Origin: Bacteroidota bacterium | Lineage (GTDB): Bacteria; Bacteroidota; Bacteroidia; B-17B0; Aurantibacillaceae | Length of the DNA stretch: 64,000 nt | Assembly: GCA_005787585.1 (NCBI GenBank) | Contig: SYAL01000047.1 | Location: 62,001 to 126,000 of the forward strand | Direction: 5' to 3' | Shown: piece by piece, positions 19,041 to 26,939 of the stretch | Layout of the letters: each line of letters opens with the position of its first letter | Position numbering within the stretch: position 1 is the stretch's first letter | The notes under the pieces: model-generated | The model's database searches: none | Told to the model about the DNA's origin: nothing | Seen by the model: the letters and a program-made list of their open reading frames with translations, nothing else | Translations under genes and position numbers: made by a program

Positions 19041-20906
19041 TTAATTAATAACTATTTTTTTAATTAAATTAGTTTTATGATTCCCCGTTATTTTTAAAAA
19101 ATAAATACCCGCGACTAAATCTTTTGTTGAAAAACTAAACTTATTTTCTTTACCCTTTACCCAATCGCTTAAAAGAACCTCAACTAATTTTCCTTGTGCA
19201 TCTAGCAATTGAAAGTTAAGATATTCAGGGTTTGCCAAAGAAATGTCTACGCTAAAAATTTGATGGCTAGGGTTAGGATAAACCATCGTTTGTTCTATGT
19301 TATTTCTTTCGTTTTTAATGTTTACATTTGATACAACTGTATCTGAAATTGATAAACTATCTAATTTTAATTCTGCAACCCATGCAGCATGAGCTTTTGG
19401 ATAGTTTGATCCTCCATTATAAGCATAATAACCACTCATCCAAACAATACCATTGCCATTATATTTTCTTTGCGAACCCGAATAATCTCCCCATCTTTCT
19501 TGGCCACCAGTTAATAAGTTTATATAATTTACGCCATTGCGAATTCTTAAAACATCCGAAAAATTTCCACTGCCATCGGCACGTATAGCTGAGCAACCAG
19601 GGAAAACTTTATTTGAACTATGATCAAAAGAAATGATTGAAGTATTGTCTGATACAGAATTGCCCGCATATGATATATTTGGATAAGCAAAATCCATAGT
19701 ATCGTTTGGAATAATATATCCTGTAACAGATGGTTGAGCAGATTGCAAATTAGAAATTACACCATAATAAATTGTAGGATGGTTATTGGCAGGATTGTTT
19801 GTATTGTGTACGTATTGAATAATATTATTTTCATAAAATGCTCCTAAATTTCTGGCATCATTAGTTGCTAAAGATTCGGTAGCTATTGTTTGGCGGCCAT
19901 CGGGGGGCATATAATACGTTTGATTACTTATTAAGGCTTTTGTTGTTACTGTGTTAGATGGCGAGCCTATCGTATCAGTTACATTTACTAAAAAAACAGT
20001 GTCGTTTTGATTGGCTAAATTTCTGTTTGAAAGAAAATACATATTTGGCGAATAAAGTTTTTTTCCACCTTTTACAGGACATAAATTGCGAATAGCCTTA
20101 CCATTAAATTTTATATTTGAATGAAGGGTTGCATTTATTGGCAGGCCTGCATATCCACTGTCTTTTTTCATTTGCCAAACTAAGGTTTCAACAAAACCTG
20201 TTTGCCATGAACTATTATTAGTGAGTAAATTTATACTTAAAAACAATTCTTTTTCTGTCATTCCTATCATTGGATAATCTGACCACAAATTATTATTTAA
20301 CGGGTTGCCCGGCAAGGCATATAAATTCCAATTGCCGTTTGGGCTGTTGGTTTGCGAAAAACCAACTATTATTTTGCTTGTCGAATCAACATAGCCCACT
20401 AAACATACCAAAACAAATTTATCCGATCGCGGATCGTACATTACTTTAGGATCAAATTCTTGGTGCCTATTGTTTATTGGAGTAGTAAAGGCTGCCAGCG
20501 ACTTTCCGGGCAAAGTAACATTTGTTTTCGTATTTCTTATAAAAATACTTTTATTAATTACCGAAACCACAATGCCTGAATCAGAAATAGCCATGTCGTT
20601 ATCGTTTGGTGTACCAAAATTAAACCCATTACCAAAAAAGTTTTTTCCTAATACTAGTGAAGGAAGGGCTATGTTTGTTGAACTAAACGATTTATTTTGC
20701 TGTTCGGGATAAGCGTAAATTTCTTTTTTTTTTGGCCCTTGAGCTGGCATCTCTTTTACTAAAATAGAGGGACTGTAATCTATTTTAATCGAATCGTAAT
20801 TTGTAACCGCTTGTTTTTTTATTATAAATTTTGTTTTAACTGGTGCCGTTTGAGAAAAGGAATTTAAAATAAATAAAAACAAAAATAATGAGGTAAATAT
20901 TTTCAT
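19041..20906 (-). CDS. T9SS type A secreted protein, possible beta-propeller
   Basis: This 621-residue exported protein has a signal peptide ending near NSFSQ (residue 19). The middle (residues 75-500) contains recurring D-rich blade-like segments such as NDNDMAISDSG, VMYDPRSDKFVLV and DYPMIGMTEKELFLSIN, which look like a beta-propeller, but I do not recognise a defined catalytic family. The C-terminal 80 residues form a type A sorting domain (VYPNPSHQIFSVDIS ... LVAGIYFLKITG ... KKIVIN), so it should leave the cell through the Por system. It is transcribed alone, convergent with kup. The function is unknown. Confidence 0.8.
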   Translation of the reverse strand: MKIFTSLFLFLFILNSFSQTAPVKTKFIIKKQAVTNYDSIKIDYSPSILVKEMPAQGPKKKEIYAYPEQQNKSFSSTNIALPSLVLGKNFFGNGFNFGTPNDNDMAISDSGIVVSVINKSIFIRNTKTNVTLPGKSLAAFTTPINNRHQEFDPKVMYDPRSDKFVLVCLVGYVDSTSKIIVGFSQTNSPNGNWNLYALPGNPLNNNLWSDYPMIGMTEKELFLSINLLTNNSSWQTGFVETLVWQMKKDSGYAGLPINATLHSNIKFNGKAIRNLCPVKGGKKLYSPNMYFLSNRNLANQNDTVFLVNVTDTIGSPSNTVTTKALISNQTYYMPPDGRQTIATESLATNDARNLGAFYENNIIQYVHNTNNPANNHPTIYYGVISNLQSAQPSVTGYIIPNDTMDFAYPNISYAGNSVSDNTSIISFDHSSNKVFPGCSAIRADGSGNFSDVLRIRNGVNYINLLTGGQERWGDYSGSQRKYNGNGIVWMSGYYAYNGGSNYPKAHAAWVAELKLDSLSISDTVVSNVNIKNERNNIEQTMVYPNPSHQIFSVDISLANPEYLNFQLLDAQGKLVEVLLSDWVKGKENKFSFSTKDLVAGIYFLKITGNHKTNLIKKIVIN

Positions 20907-20998
20907 ATGTTTTGGTTATAACAATAAAGATATTAAAAATTTAATCGGTTTTTAAATTGTAATTAATTATTCGAAATTATTTTTTATTCTACTAAATC

Positions 20999-22525
20999 CT
21001 AATGTTTAAAATGACGAATACCAGTGGTAACCATAGCCATGCCATGAGCATCACAATAAGCAATGCTTTCTTTATCTTTTATAGAGCCACCGGGCTGTAT
21101 TACTGCCTTTATACCCACTTCATTTGCAAGTTCTACACAATCAGGAAATGGAAAAAATGCATCGCTGGCCATTACTGCTCCATTTAAATCAAAGCCAAAA
21201 TTTTGGGCTTTTAAAATGGCTTGTTTTAATGCATCTACTCGCGAGGTTTGCCCTGTGCCACTTGCAATTAACTGCGCATTTTTAGCAAACACAATGGTGT
21301 TTGATTTGGTGTGCTTTACCAATTTATTAGCAAATAATAAATCTGCTAGTTGGCTTTCGGTGGGCGAAATAGTTGTTACTGTTTTTAAATCTGCTTCTGT
21401 TTCTGATTTTAAATCTTTGTCCTGCGCAATAACGCCATTTAATAAATTACGAAATGATGTTTTTGGTAACTCAACTTTATTTTGAATTAAAACTATTCGA
21501 TTTGCTTTTGATTTTAAAATTTCTAACCCTTCCTCTTGATAAGAAGGGGCAATAACCACTTCGCAAAATAATTTATTTATTTCAATTGCTGTTTCTAAAT
21601 CAATGGCCCGATTAGCAATTAAAATACCACCAAACGCCGAAACTGGGTCGCAGACCAAAGCTGTTACATACGCCAGATAAATTGTGTCTCGAGAGGCAAG
21701 GCCACATGCGTTATTGTGTTTTAAAATAGCAAATGTTGGTGCAGTAAAATCTGACAATAAATTTACGGCAGCATCAACATCTAATAAATTATTGTATGAT
21801 AATTCTTTGCCATTTAATTTAGTAAACATTAAATCTAAGTCGCCATAAAAAACACCTTTTTGATGCGGGTTTTCGCCATAACGGAGGGCCTCACTTTTTT
21901 GAACGCTTTGTTTAAAAACTGGCAATTGCTCGCTTTGATTAAAATAATTAAAAATTGCGGTATCGTAATGCGAACTTGTAGCAAAGGCTTTGGCAGCAAA
22001 CTGTTTTCGGTCTGCGATATCGCTTGAGCCATTTTTTGTTTCTAATAAAGTTTGTAAGTGGCCATAATCAGTACTTGATGAAACTATTAACACATCATTA
22101 AAATTTTTAGCTGCTGCACGTATTAAAGAAATGCCTCCAATATCAATTTTTTCAATGGTGATTTGCTCTGAGGCTTTAACAGCAACAGTTGCTTCAAAGG
22201 GATACAAATCTACAATAACCAAATCAATATCAGGGATGTGGTGCTGGGCTTTTTCTTTTTGATCAGAGGTGTTTTCGCGGCGATTTAAAATACCACCAAA
22301 AATAACAGGATGCAGAGTTTTTACACGGCCACCAAAAATTTCAGGATAATTTGTTAGGGCCTCTATTGCTGTTACCGGAATTTTTAAACTTTCGATAAAA
22401 GAAAAGGTGCCGCCGGTGCTGTATAATTTAATATTTAAACTGTGTAATTTTTTTATAATTGGCTCTAAATTATCTTTGTAATACACAGATATTAAAGCGC
22501 TTTTAATGGGTTTTAATTGGCTCAT
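20999..22525 (-). CDS. purH: Bifunctional AICAR formyltransferase / IMP cyclohydrolase
   Basis: PurH catalyses the last two steps of IMP synthesis. The 508-residue product has the N-terminal MGS-like cyclohydrolase domain (SALISVYYKDNLEPIIKKL, STGGTFSFIES, IFGGRVKTLHPVIFGGIL, residues 1-190) and the C-terminal formyltransferase domain, with KHNNACG around residue 265 holding the catalytic Lys-His pair and ASDAFFPFPDCVELA near residue 455. The length and domain order are normal. It has its own promoter (22540-22568) and is separated from the upstream lipoprotein cluster by a terminator at 22595-22626. PurT for an earlier step is in the same window. Confidence 0.96.
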   Translation of the reverse strand: MSQLKPIKSALISVYYKDNLEPIIKKLHSLNIKLYSTGGTFSFIESLKIPVTAIEALTNYPEIFGGRVKTLHPVIFGGILNRRENTSDQKEKAQHHIPDIDLVIVDLYPFEATVAVKASEQITIEKIDIGGISLIRAAAKNFNDVLIVSSSTDYGHLQTLLETKNGSSDIADRKQFAAKAFATSSHYDTAIFNYFNQSEQLPVFKQSVQKSEALRYGENPHQKGVFYGDLDLMFTKLNGKELSYNNLLDVDAAVNLLSDFTAPTFAILKHNNACGLASRDTIYLAYVTALVCDPVSAFGGILIANRAIDLETAIEINKLFCEVVIAPSYQEEGLEILKSKANRIVLIQNKVELPKTSFRNLLNGVIAQDKDLKSETEADLKTVTTISPTESQLADLLFANKLVKHTKSNTIVFAKNAQLIASGTGQTSRVDALKQAILKAQNFGFDLNGAVMASDAFFPFPDCVELANEVGIKAVIQPGGSIKDKESIAYCDAHGMAMVTTGIRHFKH

Positions 22526-22539
22526 GATGTAAATAATAA

Positions 22540-22568
22540 CAAAGATACCATTTGAAATTAAATACCAA
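22540..22568 (-). promoter_or_regulatory. Bacteroidota-type promoter of purH
   Basis: On the minus strand TTG (22568-22566), an 18-base spacer and TATCTTTG (22547-22540) match the Bacteroidota primary sigma factor consensus TTG-N17-23-TAnnTTTG. The -7 element ends 14 bases before the purH ATG, so the 5' leader would be very short. Confidence 0.65.
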
Positions 22569-22594
22569 GTTAATGTTTAAAAAAGATGTTTAAA

Positions 22595-22626
22595 CAAACA
22601 AACCCAGCAAAAGCTGGGCTTGTTTA
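22595..22626 (-). terminator. Terminator between the FISUMP lipoprotein gene and purH
   Basis: An inverted repeat with core CCCAGC-AAAA-GCTGGG (22603-22608 / 22613-22618) extends outward to about 14 pairs with one mismatch. It stands between the stop of the lipoprotein gene at 22681 and the purH promoter. The flanking sequence is T-rich on the minus strand. It probably ends transcription of the 22.7-26.8 kb cluster. Confidence 0.75.
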
Positions 22627-22630
22627 ACCA

Positions 22631-22680
22631 AAAAAAAATCGAAAAATACACCCGAAAAAAATAGTCAAATTGTCAAATAG
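22631..22680 (-). repeat. Conserved 3' flank shared by FISUMP/DUF1566 genes (copy 1)
   Basis: The 40 bases at 22631-22670 are nearly identical to 60733-60774: each reads A8, TCGAAAAA, a short spacer, CCCGAAAAAAATA and TCAAAT. Both copies lie immediately 3' of the stop codon of a minus-strand FISUMP/DUF1566-type gene. The alignment was made by eye. The sequence is AT-rich, but the two interior CG-containing blocks make chance similarity unlikely. Confidence 0.6.
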
Positions 22681-23457
22681 TCAATCCCTCAGACAACGCA
22701 CAGAAAACCCATACCGCTCATTGGAGTCGTACCTGCCCACACCGCCATTATTGTGGTACAAGCCGCGGTACCAGGCGTCACTGGCATTGTTCTCTGACGA
22801 ACTCCACCAGTCACCGTCAGCGCCAATGGTGTAGAAATACCCATTGTAGTTACGACAACCGCCCGGAAGCCCTGCAAAGCCTGAGCTGTTGGTGCCGTTC
22901 CCATTATTTAGCCAACCACTGCTGTTTTTCATTTTTGTGCCGGCTACTGATGTTCCTCCCAAATAAGTGGTTAGTGTTGTCCACTCTGCATCTGTGGGTA
23001 TGTGATAGCCATTTGGTGCCAAACCACGCGGGTCGTTTACTGCATACCAATTATATAACTTGCCATAAGTTGTGCCATTGGCAGTATTGTTTGCGTAATA
23101 ACACCAAGCGCCGGTTGTTAAATTTGCCCAATTGCTTGCGACTTGAACCTCGGGTATAGGGTCTCCATTGCGGTAGGTTGCTACATCAAGGTTTTCTTTT
23201 GTCCAGGTTTGTGTACCTATTTGAACTTCTGGAATAACACAAGGTCTTTGAATACTATCTGCAGGCGGAGTGCTCTTGCAACCAGATGGGCTTGAGGTAT
23301 AGGTTCTGGTTTGAATATTGTTTGAACATGCCGTCCAGTCGGAATATTGAAATGAGCAAGGTGGATCAATTATTTTTAAATCTAAATTTTTTTTACAAGC
23401 CACTATTATTAGTATTAATACTACTGTTAATGCTGTTATTAAATTTAGTTTTTTCAT
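22681..23457 (-). CDS. FISUMP-domain lipoprotein
   Basis: This 258-residue lipoprotein has a signal peptide ending LIIVAC, with Cys21 as the lipidation site. Residues 70-258 form a 'Fibrobacter succinogenes major paralogous' (FISUMP) domain, recognisable from IGTQTWTKENLDVATYRNGD, GKLYNWYAVNDPRGLAPNGYH, IPTDAEWTTL, GLPGGCRNYNG, WWSSSE and the end GFSVRCLRD. The family has a C-type-lectin/sulfatase-modifying-like fold and unknown function at the cell surface. The region before it (residues 35-65) is cysteine-rich (WTACSNN, SPSGCKSTPP), like a thrombospondin-1 module. It is the last gene of a six-gene minus-strand run. Related genes occur at 33424 and more distantly at 60778. Confidence 0.85.
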   Translation of the reverse strand: MKKLNLITALTVVLILIIVACKKNLDLKIIDPPCSFQYSDWTACSNNIQTRTYTSSPSGCKSTPPADSIQRPCVIPEVQIGTQTWTKENLDVATYRNGDPIPEVQVASNWANLTTGAWCYYANNTANGTTYGKLYNWYAVNDPRGLAPNGYHIPTDAEWTTLTTYLGGTSVAGTKMKNSSGWLNNGNGTNSSGFAGLPGGCRNYNGYFYTIGADGDWWSSSENNASDAWYRGLYHNNGGVGRYDSNERYGFSVRCLRD

Positions 23458-23509
23458 TTTTTTTATACTTAAAAAATAATTATAAATGGTAGTTTATTTT
23501 TAAAATAAC

Positions 23510-23941
23510 TTACTTTTTAGCGCTTAAAATACGAAGTTTAATTGCGCTATTTATTGTTTTAGAGCCATTAGAGCGGCCTTGATTGGTTATGTAATAAAGC
23601 ATTTTATTAGTAGCCGCATCAAAAACAACATACAAACTCGATTCGTCTTTATATCTTTTAGAGCCGCCTCTAAGCGAAGACTCTTCGTATAAAACATTAC
23701 GATCTACGCTTTGATATTCGCGCTTGTATAAATAAAGCAAAACTTTGGTTTGATTTTCGATAATTGAGTATACATCTTTTGGATCAACACCCAAAGTTGC
23801 TGTTACTTCGTTTAAATACATGCCTTCACGTAAATTAAACATTTTTTCGGTTGTGGTGCAATAGTTATTTTGAACAACCTTACAATTTGTTATCGAAAAT
23901 ATGAAAACAACTGCCATTAATTTTAATATGTTTTTTTTCAT
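23510..23941 (-). CDS. Small BamE/SmpA-like lipoprotein A (copy 1)
   Basis: This 143-residue predicted lipoprotein has a signal ending SITNC (Cys20). The core MFNLREGMYLNEVTATLGVDP followed by a Tyr-rich strand and YVVFDAATNKMLYYIT resembles the BamE/SmpA-type fold, in which a G-M-x-x-x-E-V helix precedes 'LG.P' and a 'v.F' strand. That is a pattern-based inference. A paralogue of the same length sits at 24938-25369, sharing GVDPKDVYSII, SLRGGSKRYKDE and TNKMLYY. It lies 51 bases behind the larger lipoprotein B at 23993 and 52 bases before the FISUMP gene. No function is known; envelope localisation is likely. Confidence 0.75.
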   Translation of the reverse strand: MKKNILKLMAVVFIFSITNCKVVQNNYCTTTEKMFNLREGMYLNEVTATLGVDPKDVYSIIENQTKVLLYLYKREYQSVDRNVLYEESSLRGGSKRYKDESSLYVVFDAATNKMLYYITNQGRSNGSKTINSAIKLRILSAKK

Positions 23942-23992
23942 TGTTTATTTTTTAAAATTTAATTTTATGTAATAACTAGTTTAAATATTGAA

Positions 23993-24904
23993 TTAATTTT
24001 GTTTAAATAAATTTGGCTTTTCTATGTTTGCATTTTCTTCGTCTCTTTTTTGTTTTTTTGCCGCGTTTTCTTCATTACTTTTTTGCTTTTTTGCCTTTTT
24101 TACAGGTATTTCTGGACTTGCATTATTATCCTCATCGCTTACAGGTTCGGTTAAAGAAATAATGGTTTTCTTTTTAGATGGCGAAAAAGCATTTCTTAAT
24201 GAGTTAGAATTAGAGCCCAAACTAATTGTAATATTTGCATTAGGATTAGAAGCAATTCTTTCTACAATATCACAATTTGTACATTCTTTCTTTTTATCTA
24301 CTTCTATATTAGCGGTTTTAGGTTTAATAGGAATAAATTCTAAATTACACTCAGATATTGGTCTTTTTTTATTAAAGTTAGGATTAACCTTAAGCCCACA
24401 TTCTACATATTTACAGCTTCCGTCAGATACAACAGCATTTTTATTGTAATTTATACTCTCCGGATCCATACAACCAGCTACTCCTTTTTCGCTACATGCG
24501 TCTTTTACACCAACAATATCATCCATTAATGATTCTAAATCTTTTTTTCCGGCATCTGTAATAAGGGAGTTTAATTTACCATTTCTAAATACTAAATAAG
24601 CATCTTCTGGTTTTTCATATTGTAATTGTCCTGAAGACAAGCCGCTTTCGAGTTCTTGACTTTTGGCGTTTAATTTGTGGCAAGATTTTTTGTATTTGTA
24701 TTGGTGCACTTCGCAATCTTGAGACCAGCCGGCCAAAATATCATAAGGGCTAGTATTGCCTAAATTAATTTTTACTTGTGCTTTTGGGGTGCCAATTGTT
24801 AAAGCCGCTAATTCTTTTGAAGAAACAAAATTAGGCACTATTTTATATGTAACACAGCTACTTAAAAATAAAGCTGTGATTATTATTAAAGTTATTTTTT
24901 TCAT
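23993..24904 (-). CDS. Lipoprotein B (copy 1) with BamE-like and GCMDPESINYN modules
   Basis: This 303-residue lipoprotein has a signal ending LFLSSC (Cys17). Residues 28-115 read like a BamE-type unit (ELAALTIGTPKAQVKINLGN ... YLVFRNGKLNSLITDAG). Around residue 145 is GCMDPESINYNKNAVVSDG followed by SC, the cysteine-flanked 'GCTDP..NYN..A..DDGSC' module common in Bacteroidota surface proteins. Around residue 205 is a CTNCDIVER motif. The last 70 residues are a low-complexity Lys/Glu/Asn-rich tail that the paralogue at 25402 (234 residues) lacks. It is in tandem with the small lipoprotein A genes on both sides, with gaps of 33-51 bases. The function is unknown. Confidence 0.75.
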   Translation of the reverse strand: MKKITLIIITALFLSSCVTYKIVPNFVSSKELAALTIGTPKAQVKINLGNTSPYDILAGWSQDCEVHQYKYKKSCHKLNAKSQELESGLSSGQLQYEKPEDAYLVFRNGKLNSLITDAGKKDLESLMDDIVGVKDACSEKGVAGCMDPESINYNKNAVVSDGSCKYVECGLKVNPNFNKKRPISECNLEFIPIKPKTANIEVDKKKECTNCDIVERIASNPNANITISLGSNSNSLRNAFSPSKKKTIISLTEPVSDEDNNASPEIPVKKAKKQKSNEENAAKKQKRDEENANIEKPNLFKQN

Positions 24905-24937
24905 AATTAGATATAAAAATTATTTAATTTAAAGGGA

Positions 24938-25369
24938 TTATTTATTAGTTAATAATTTTAATTTTAAGGCTTCATTCAATTTTTTAGAACCAGATTTTCT
25001 TCCTTTTTCGGTTACGTAATAAAGCATCTTATTTGTTGTTGCATCAAAAACTACGTACAAATTATTTTCGTCTTTATATCGCTTTGAGCCGCCTCTTAAA
25101 CTTTGTTCGTCTTTTTCAAATTTTGCATTAATTTGCTGGTGCTCGAGCTTGTAGGCATAAACTAACACTTTTGTTTGGGTTTCGATAATAGAATAAACGT
25201 CTTTAGGGTCAACTCCTAATGTAGTTGAAACTTCGTTTAAATACATGCCTTGATGTATGTTAAATATTTTTTCTACAGTTGTGCAAGGGTAATTCATAGA
25301 TGGTATAACAACCGCACAATTAGAAAATAAAAGTAGTATTGCAAAAATATATAAGATGTTTTTTTTCAT
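24938..25369 (-). CDS. Small BamE/SmpA-like lipoprotein A (copy 2)
   Basis: This 143-residue lipoprotein (signal ending LLFSNC, Cys18) is a paralogue of the gene at 23510. Shared blocks include MYLNEV, TLGVDPKDVYSII, SLRGGSKRYKDE and LYVVFDA. The N- and C-termini differ more than the core, as expected of an old duplication. It sits between the two lipoprotein B genes. No catalytic residues are apparent. The BamE-like fold is inferred from the pattern GM...EV..TLG...V and the 'VVFD' strand; binding to another envelope protein is the most natural role for such a fold. Confidence 0.75.
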   Translation of the reverse strand: MKKNILYIFAILLLFSNCAVVIPSMNYPCTTVEKIFNIHQGMYLNEVSTTLGVDPKDVYSIIETQTKVLVYAYKLEHQQINAKFEKDEQSLRGGSKRYKDENNLYVVFDATTNKMLYYVTEKGRKSGSKKLNEALKLKLLTNK

Positions 25370-25401
25370 TTTTTTTAGTTTTAACTATTTATATTTTAAA
25401 T

Positions 25402-26106
25402 TTAATTATCTCCCGAAAGATTGAGATTAACATTAACGCCTGATTTTCCATTAGATAATCTGTCTATAATGTCGCAATTGCTGCAGGGTTTCTTTTTTTC
25501 AACAGTATTTTCTACTGGTTTTTTTACTGCAATACATTTTGTGTTACAAGATGATACGGGCCTGTTTTTATTATAATCAGGATTTTTTACAAAATCACAA
25601 GGGCAGTATTCGCAATTTCCATCAGCAATAATAGCATCTTCGTTATAATTTAAACTTTCAGGATCCATACATCCGCGAAGATTTTTTTCACCACACACGT
25701 CTGTAATTTTTGTTACATCTTTAAGTAGTTCTTCTAATTCACCTTTACCAATATCAGTTAATAAGGAACTTAGCTTGCCGTTTTTGTAAACCAAATAAGC
25801 ATTAGCATCTTCATTGGGATATAGTTTTCTGCCATTGGTTAAGCCACTTTCTAAGTCTTCTTCAGAAGGAAATAGCTCTTTTTGTGTTTGTTTATATTTG
25901 TAGTGGTGCACTTCGCAACCTTGCGACCAGCCAGCTAAAATATCAAATGGGTTGGTGTTGCCTAAATTAGTTTTTACTTGATTTTTTGTAGAACCAATTG
26001 TTAAACTCGCTAATTCTTTAGACGAAACGTAATTAGGTATAGTTAAAAAAGTTCTGCAACTTGATAAAACTAAAGTGCTAACTAAAATTAATAATGTTTG
26101 TTTCAT
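25402..26106 (-). CDS. Lipoprotein B (copy 2) with BamE-like and GCMDPESLNYN modules
   Basis: This 234-residue lipoprotein (signal ending LVLSSC, Cys17) is a paralogue of the gene at 23993. It keeps the N-terminal unit (SSKELASLTIGSTKNQVKTN, NTNPFDILAGWSQGCEVHHY), the cysteine-flanked module RGCMDPESLNYNEDAIIADG near residue 145 and the CSNCDIIDR motif near residue 208. It lacks the charged tail of the other copy. It follows the outer-membrane barrel gene by 45 bases and precedes lipoprotein A copy 2 by 32 bases. The A and B genes evidently duplicated as a pair. The function is unknown. Confidence 0.75.
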   Translation of the reverse strand: MKQTLLILVSTLVLSSCRTFLTIPNYVSSKELASLTIGSTKNQVKTNLGNTNPFDILAGWSQGCEVHHYKYKQTQKELFPSEEDLESGLTNGRKLYPNEDANAYLVYKNGKLSSLLTDIGKGELEELLKDVTKITDVCGEKNLRGCMDPESLNYNEDAIIADGNCEYCPCDFVKNPDYNKNRPVSSCNTKCIAVKKPVENTVEKKKPCSNCDIIDRLSNGKSGVNVNLNLSGDN

Positions 26107-26151
26107 GTTTTGGTTTGTTTGTTTATATAATTTTTAAATTTTGGTTTTAAT

Positions 26152-26814
26152 TTATAACATGTATCCGATTGAAAAAGTAAATAAATAGTTATTATCTCTC
26201 CACAGTGGATAATTGTAATACAATCCGGGGTTAATTGTAAATCTTGAAGTTGAAAATGAAATTTGTACTTTTTTAAATTCAATACCAAGATTAACTTGAA
26301 GCGTGTTGTATAAATAAAAGCGAGAAGGATGATCAAAGGATGTGTCAAAATTATTTATTTTCATTAAAATAGAATTATCAATTTCATCCTTATATGAAGT
26401 TTTATCAGAAAGCGTTAAAGCCAGTTTTGGCCCAGCAGAAACAAAAAATAATGCAGACTTAATATAAAAATATTTTTTTATTAAAATTGGAATGTGCAAT
26501 TCTGTAATTTTTCTTACTTTAGAAAAGTTGTGATAAGCATTGTCGGAGAAATAGGCATAATATGAATTTGTGACAATTTTTTTACTGTTTTTAAAGTTTA
26601 AGTATAAGCCAGTTTCTAAAGATAAAAGTAATTTGTTTGAAAGCACCTTTTCATAAGTAACACCATAGCTTTTTGAATTCCAGCGATTACTAGCTTTAGG
26701 ATATCTAGTAGCATCTCCTTGATCTAAAATAATTTTAAATCCTATTTTTTGCTGAGCATTAATTGCAGTAGTAAAAATAAACAATAATAAAAAAGATGGT
26801 AATATTGTTTTCAT
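26152..26814 (-). CDS. Outer-membrane beta-barrel protein (small, PorT-like)
   Basis: This 220-residue exported protein has a signal peptide ending INAQ (residue 21). The mature part has alternating hydrophobic/polar strands (SLETGLYLNFKNS, LHIPILIKKYF, ALFFVSAGPKLALTL, NTLQVNLGIEFKKV, YLFTFSIGYML), the pattern of an eight-stranded outer-membrane barrel as in the PorT-like/OMP_b-brl families. It is the first gene of the minus-strand run that continues with the lipoproteins at 26106-22681, so it may supply the membrane partner of those lipoproteins. That partnership is inferred from gene order alone. Confidence 0.72.
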   Translation of the reverse strand: MKTILPSFLLLFIFTTAINAQQKIGFKIILDQGDATRYPKASNRWNSKSYGVTYEKVLSNKLLLSLETGLYLNFKNSKKIVTNSYYAYFSDNAYHNFSKVRKITELHIPILIKKYFYIKSALFFVSAGPKLALTLSDKTSYKDEIDNSILMKINNFDTSFDHPSRFYLYNTLQVNLGIEFKKVQISFSTSRFTINPGLYYNYPLWRDNNYLFTFSIGYML

Positions 26815-26939
26815 ATTTATTTGTTTAATTTGTGAATTTAAACAGTTAAATAAAAAATAAAAAATGATTTCAGTTTCTAAAAGCGATAAAGCTATATCTT
26901 GAAACTAATAATTAACCTTAATAAGGGTATTTTAGGCAA

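Noticed and set aside
24024-24449. A 141-residue plus-strand ORF opposite lipoprotein B.
   Set aside because: It is the antisense shadow of the Lys/Glu-rich tail and conserved lipoprotein; it has Phe/Ser-rich composition and no motif.
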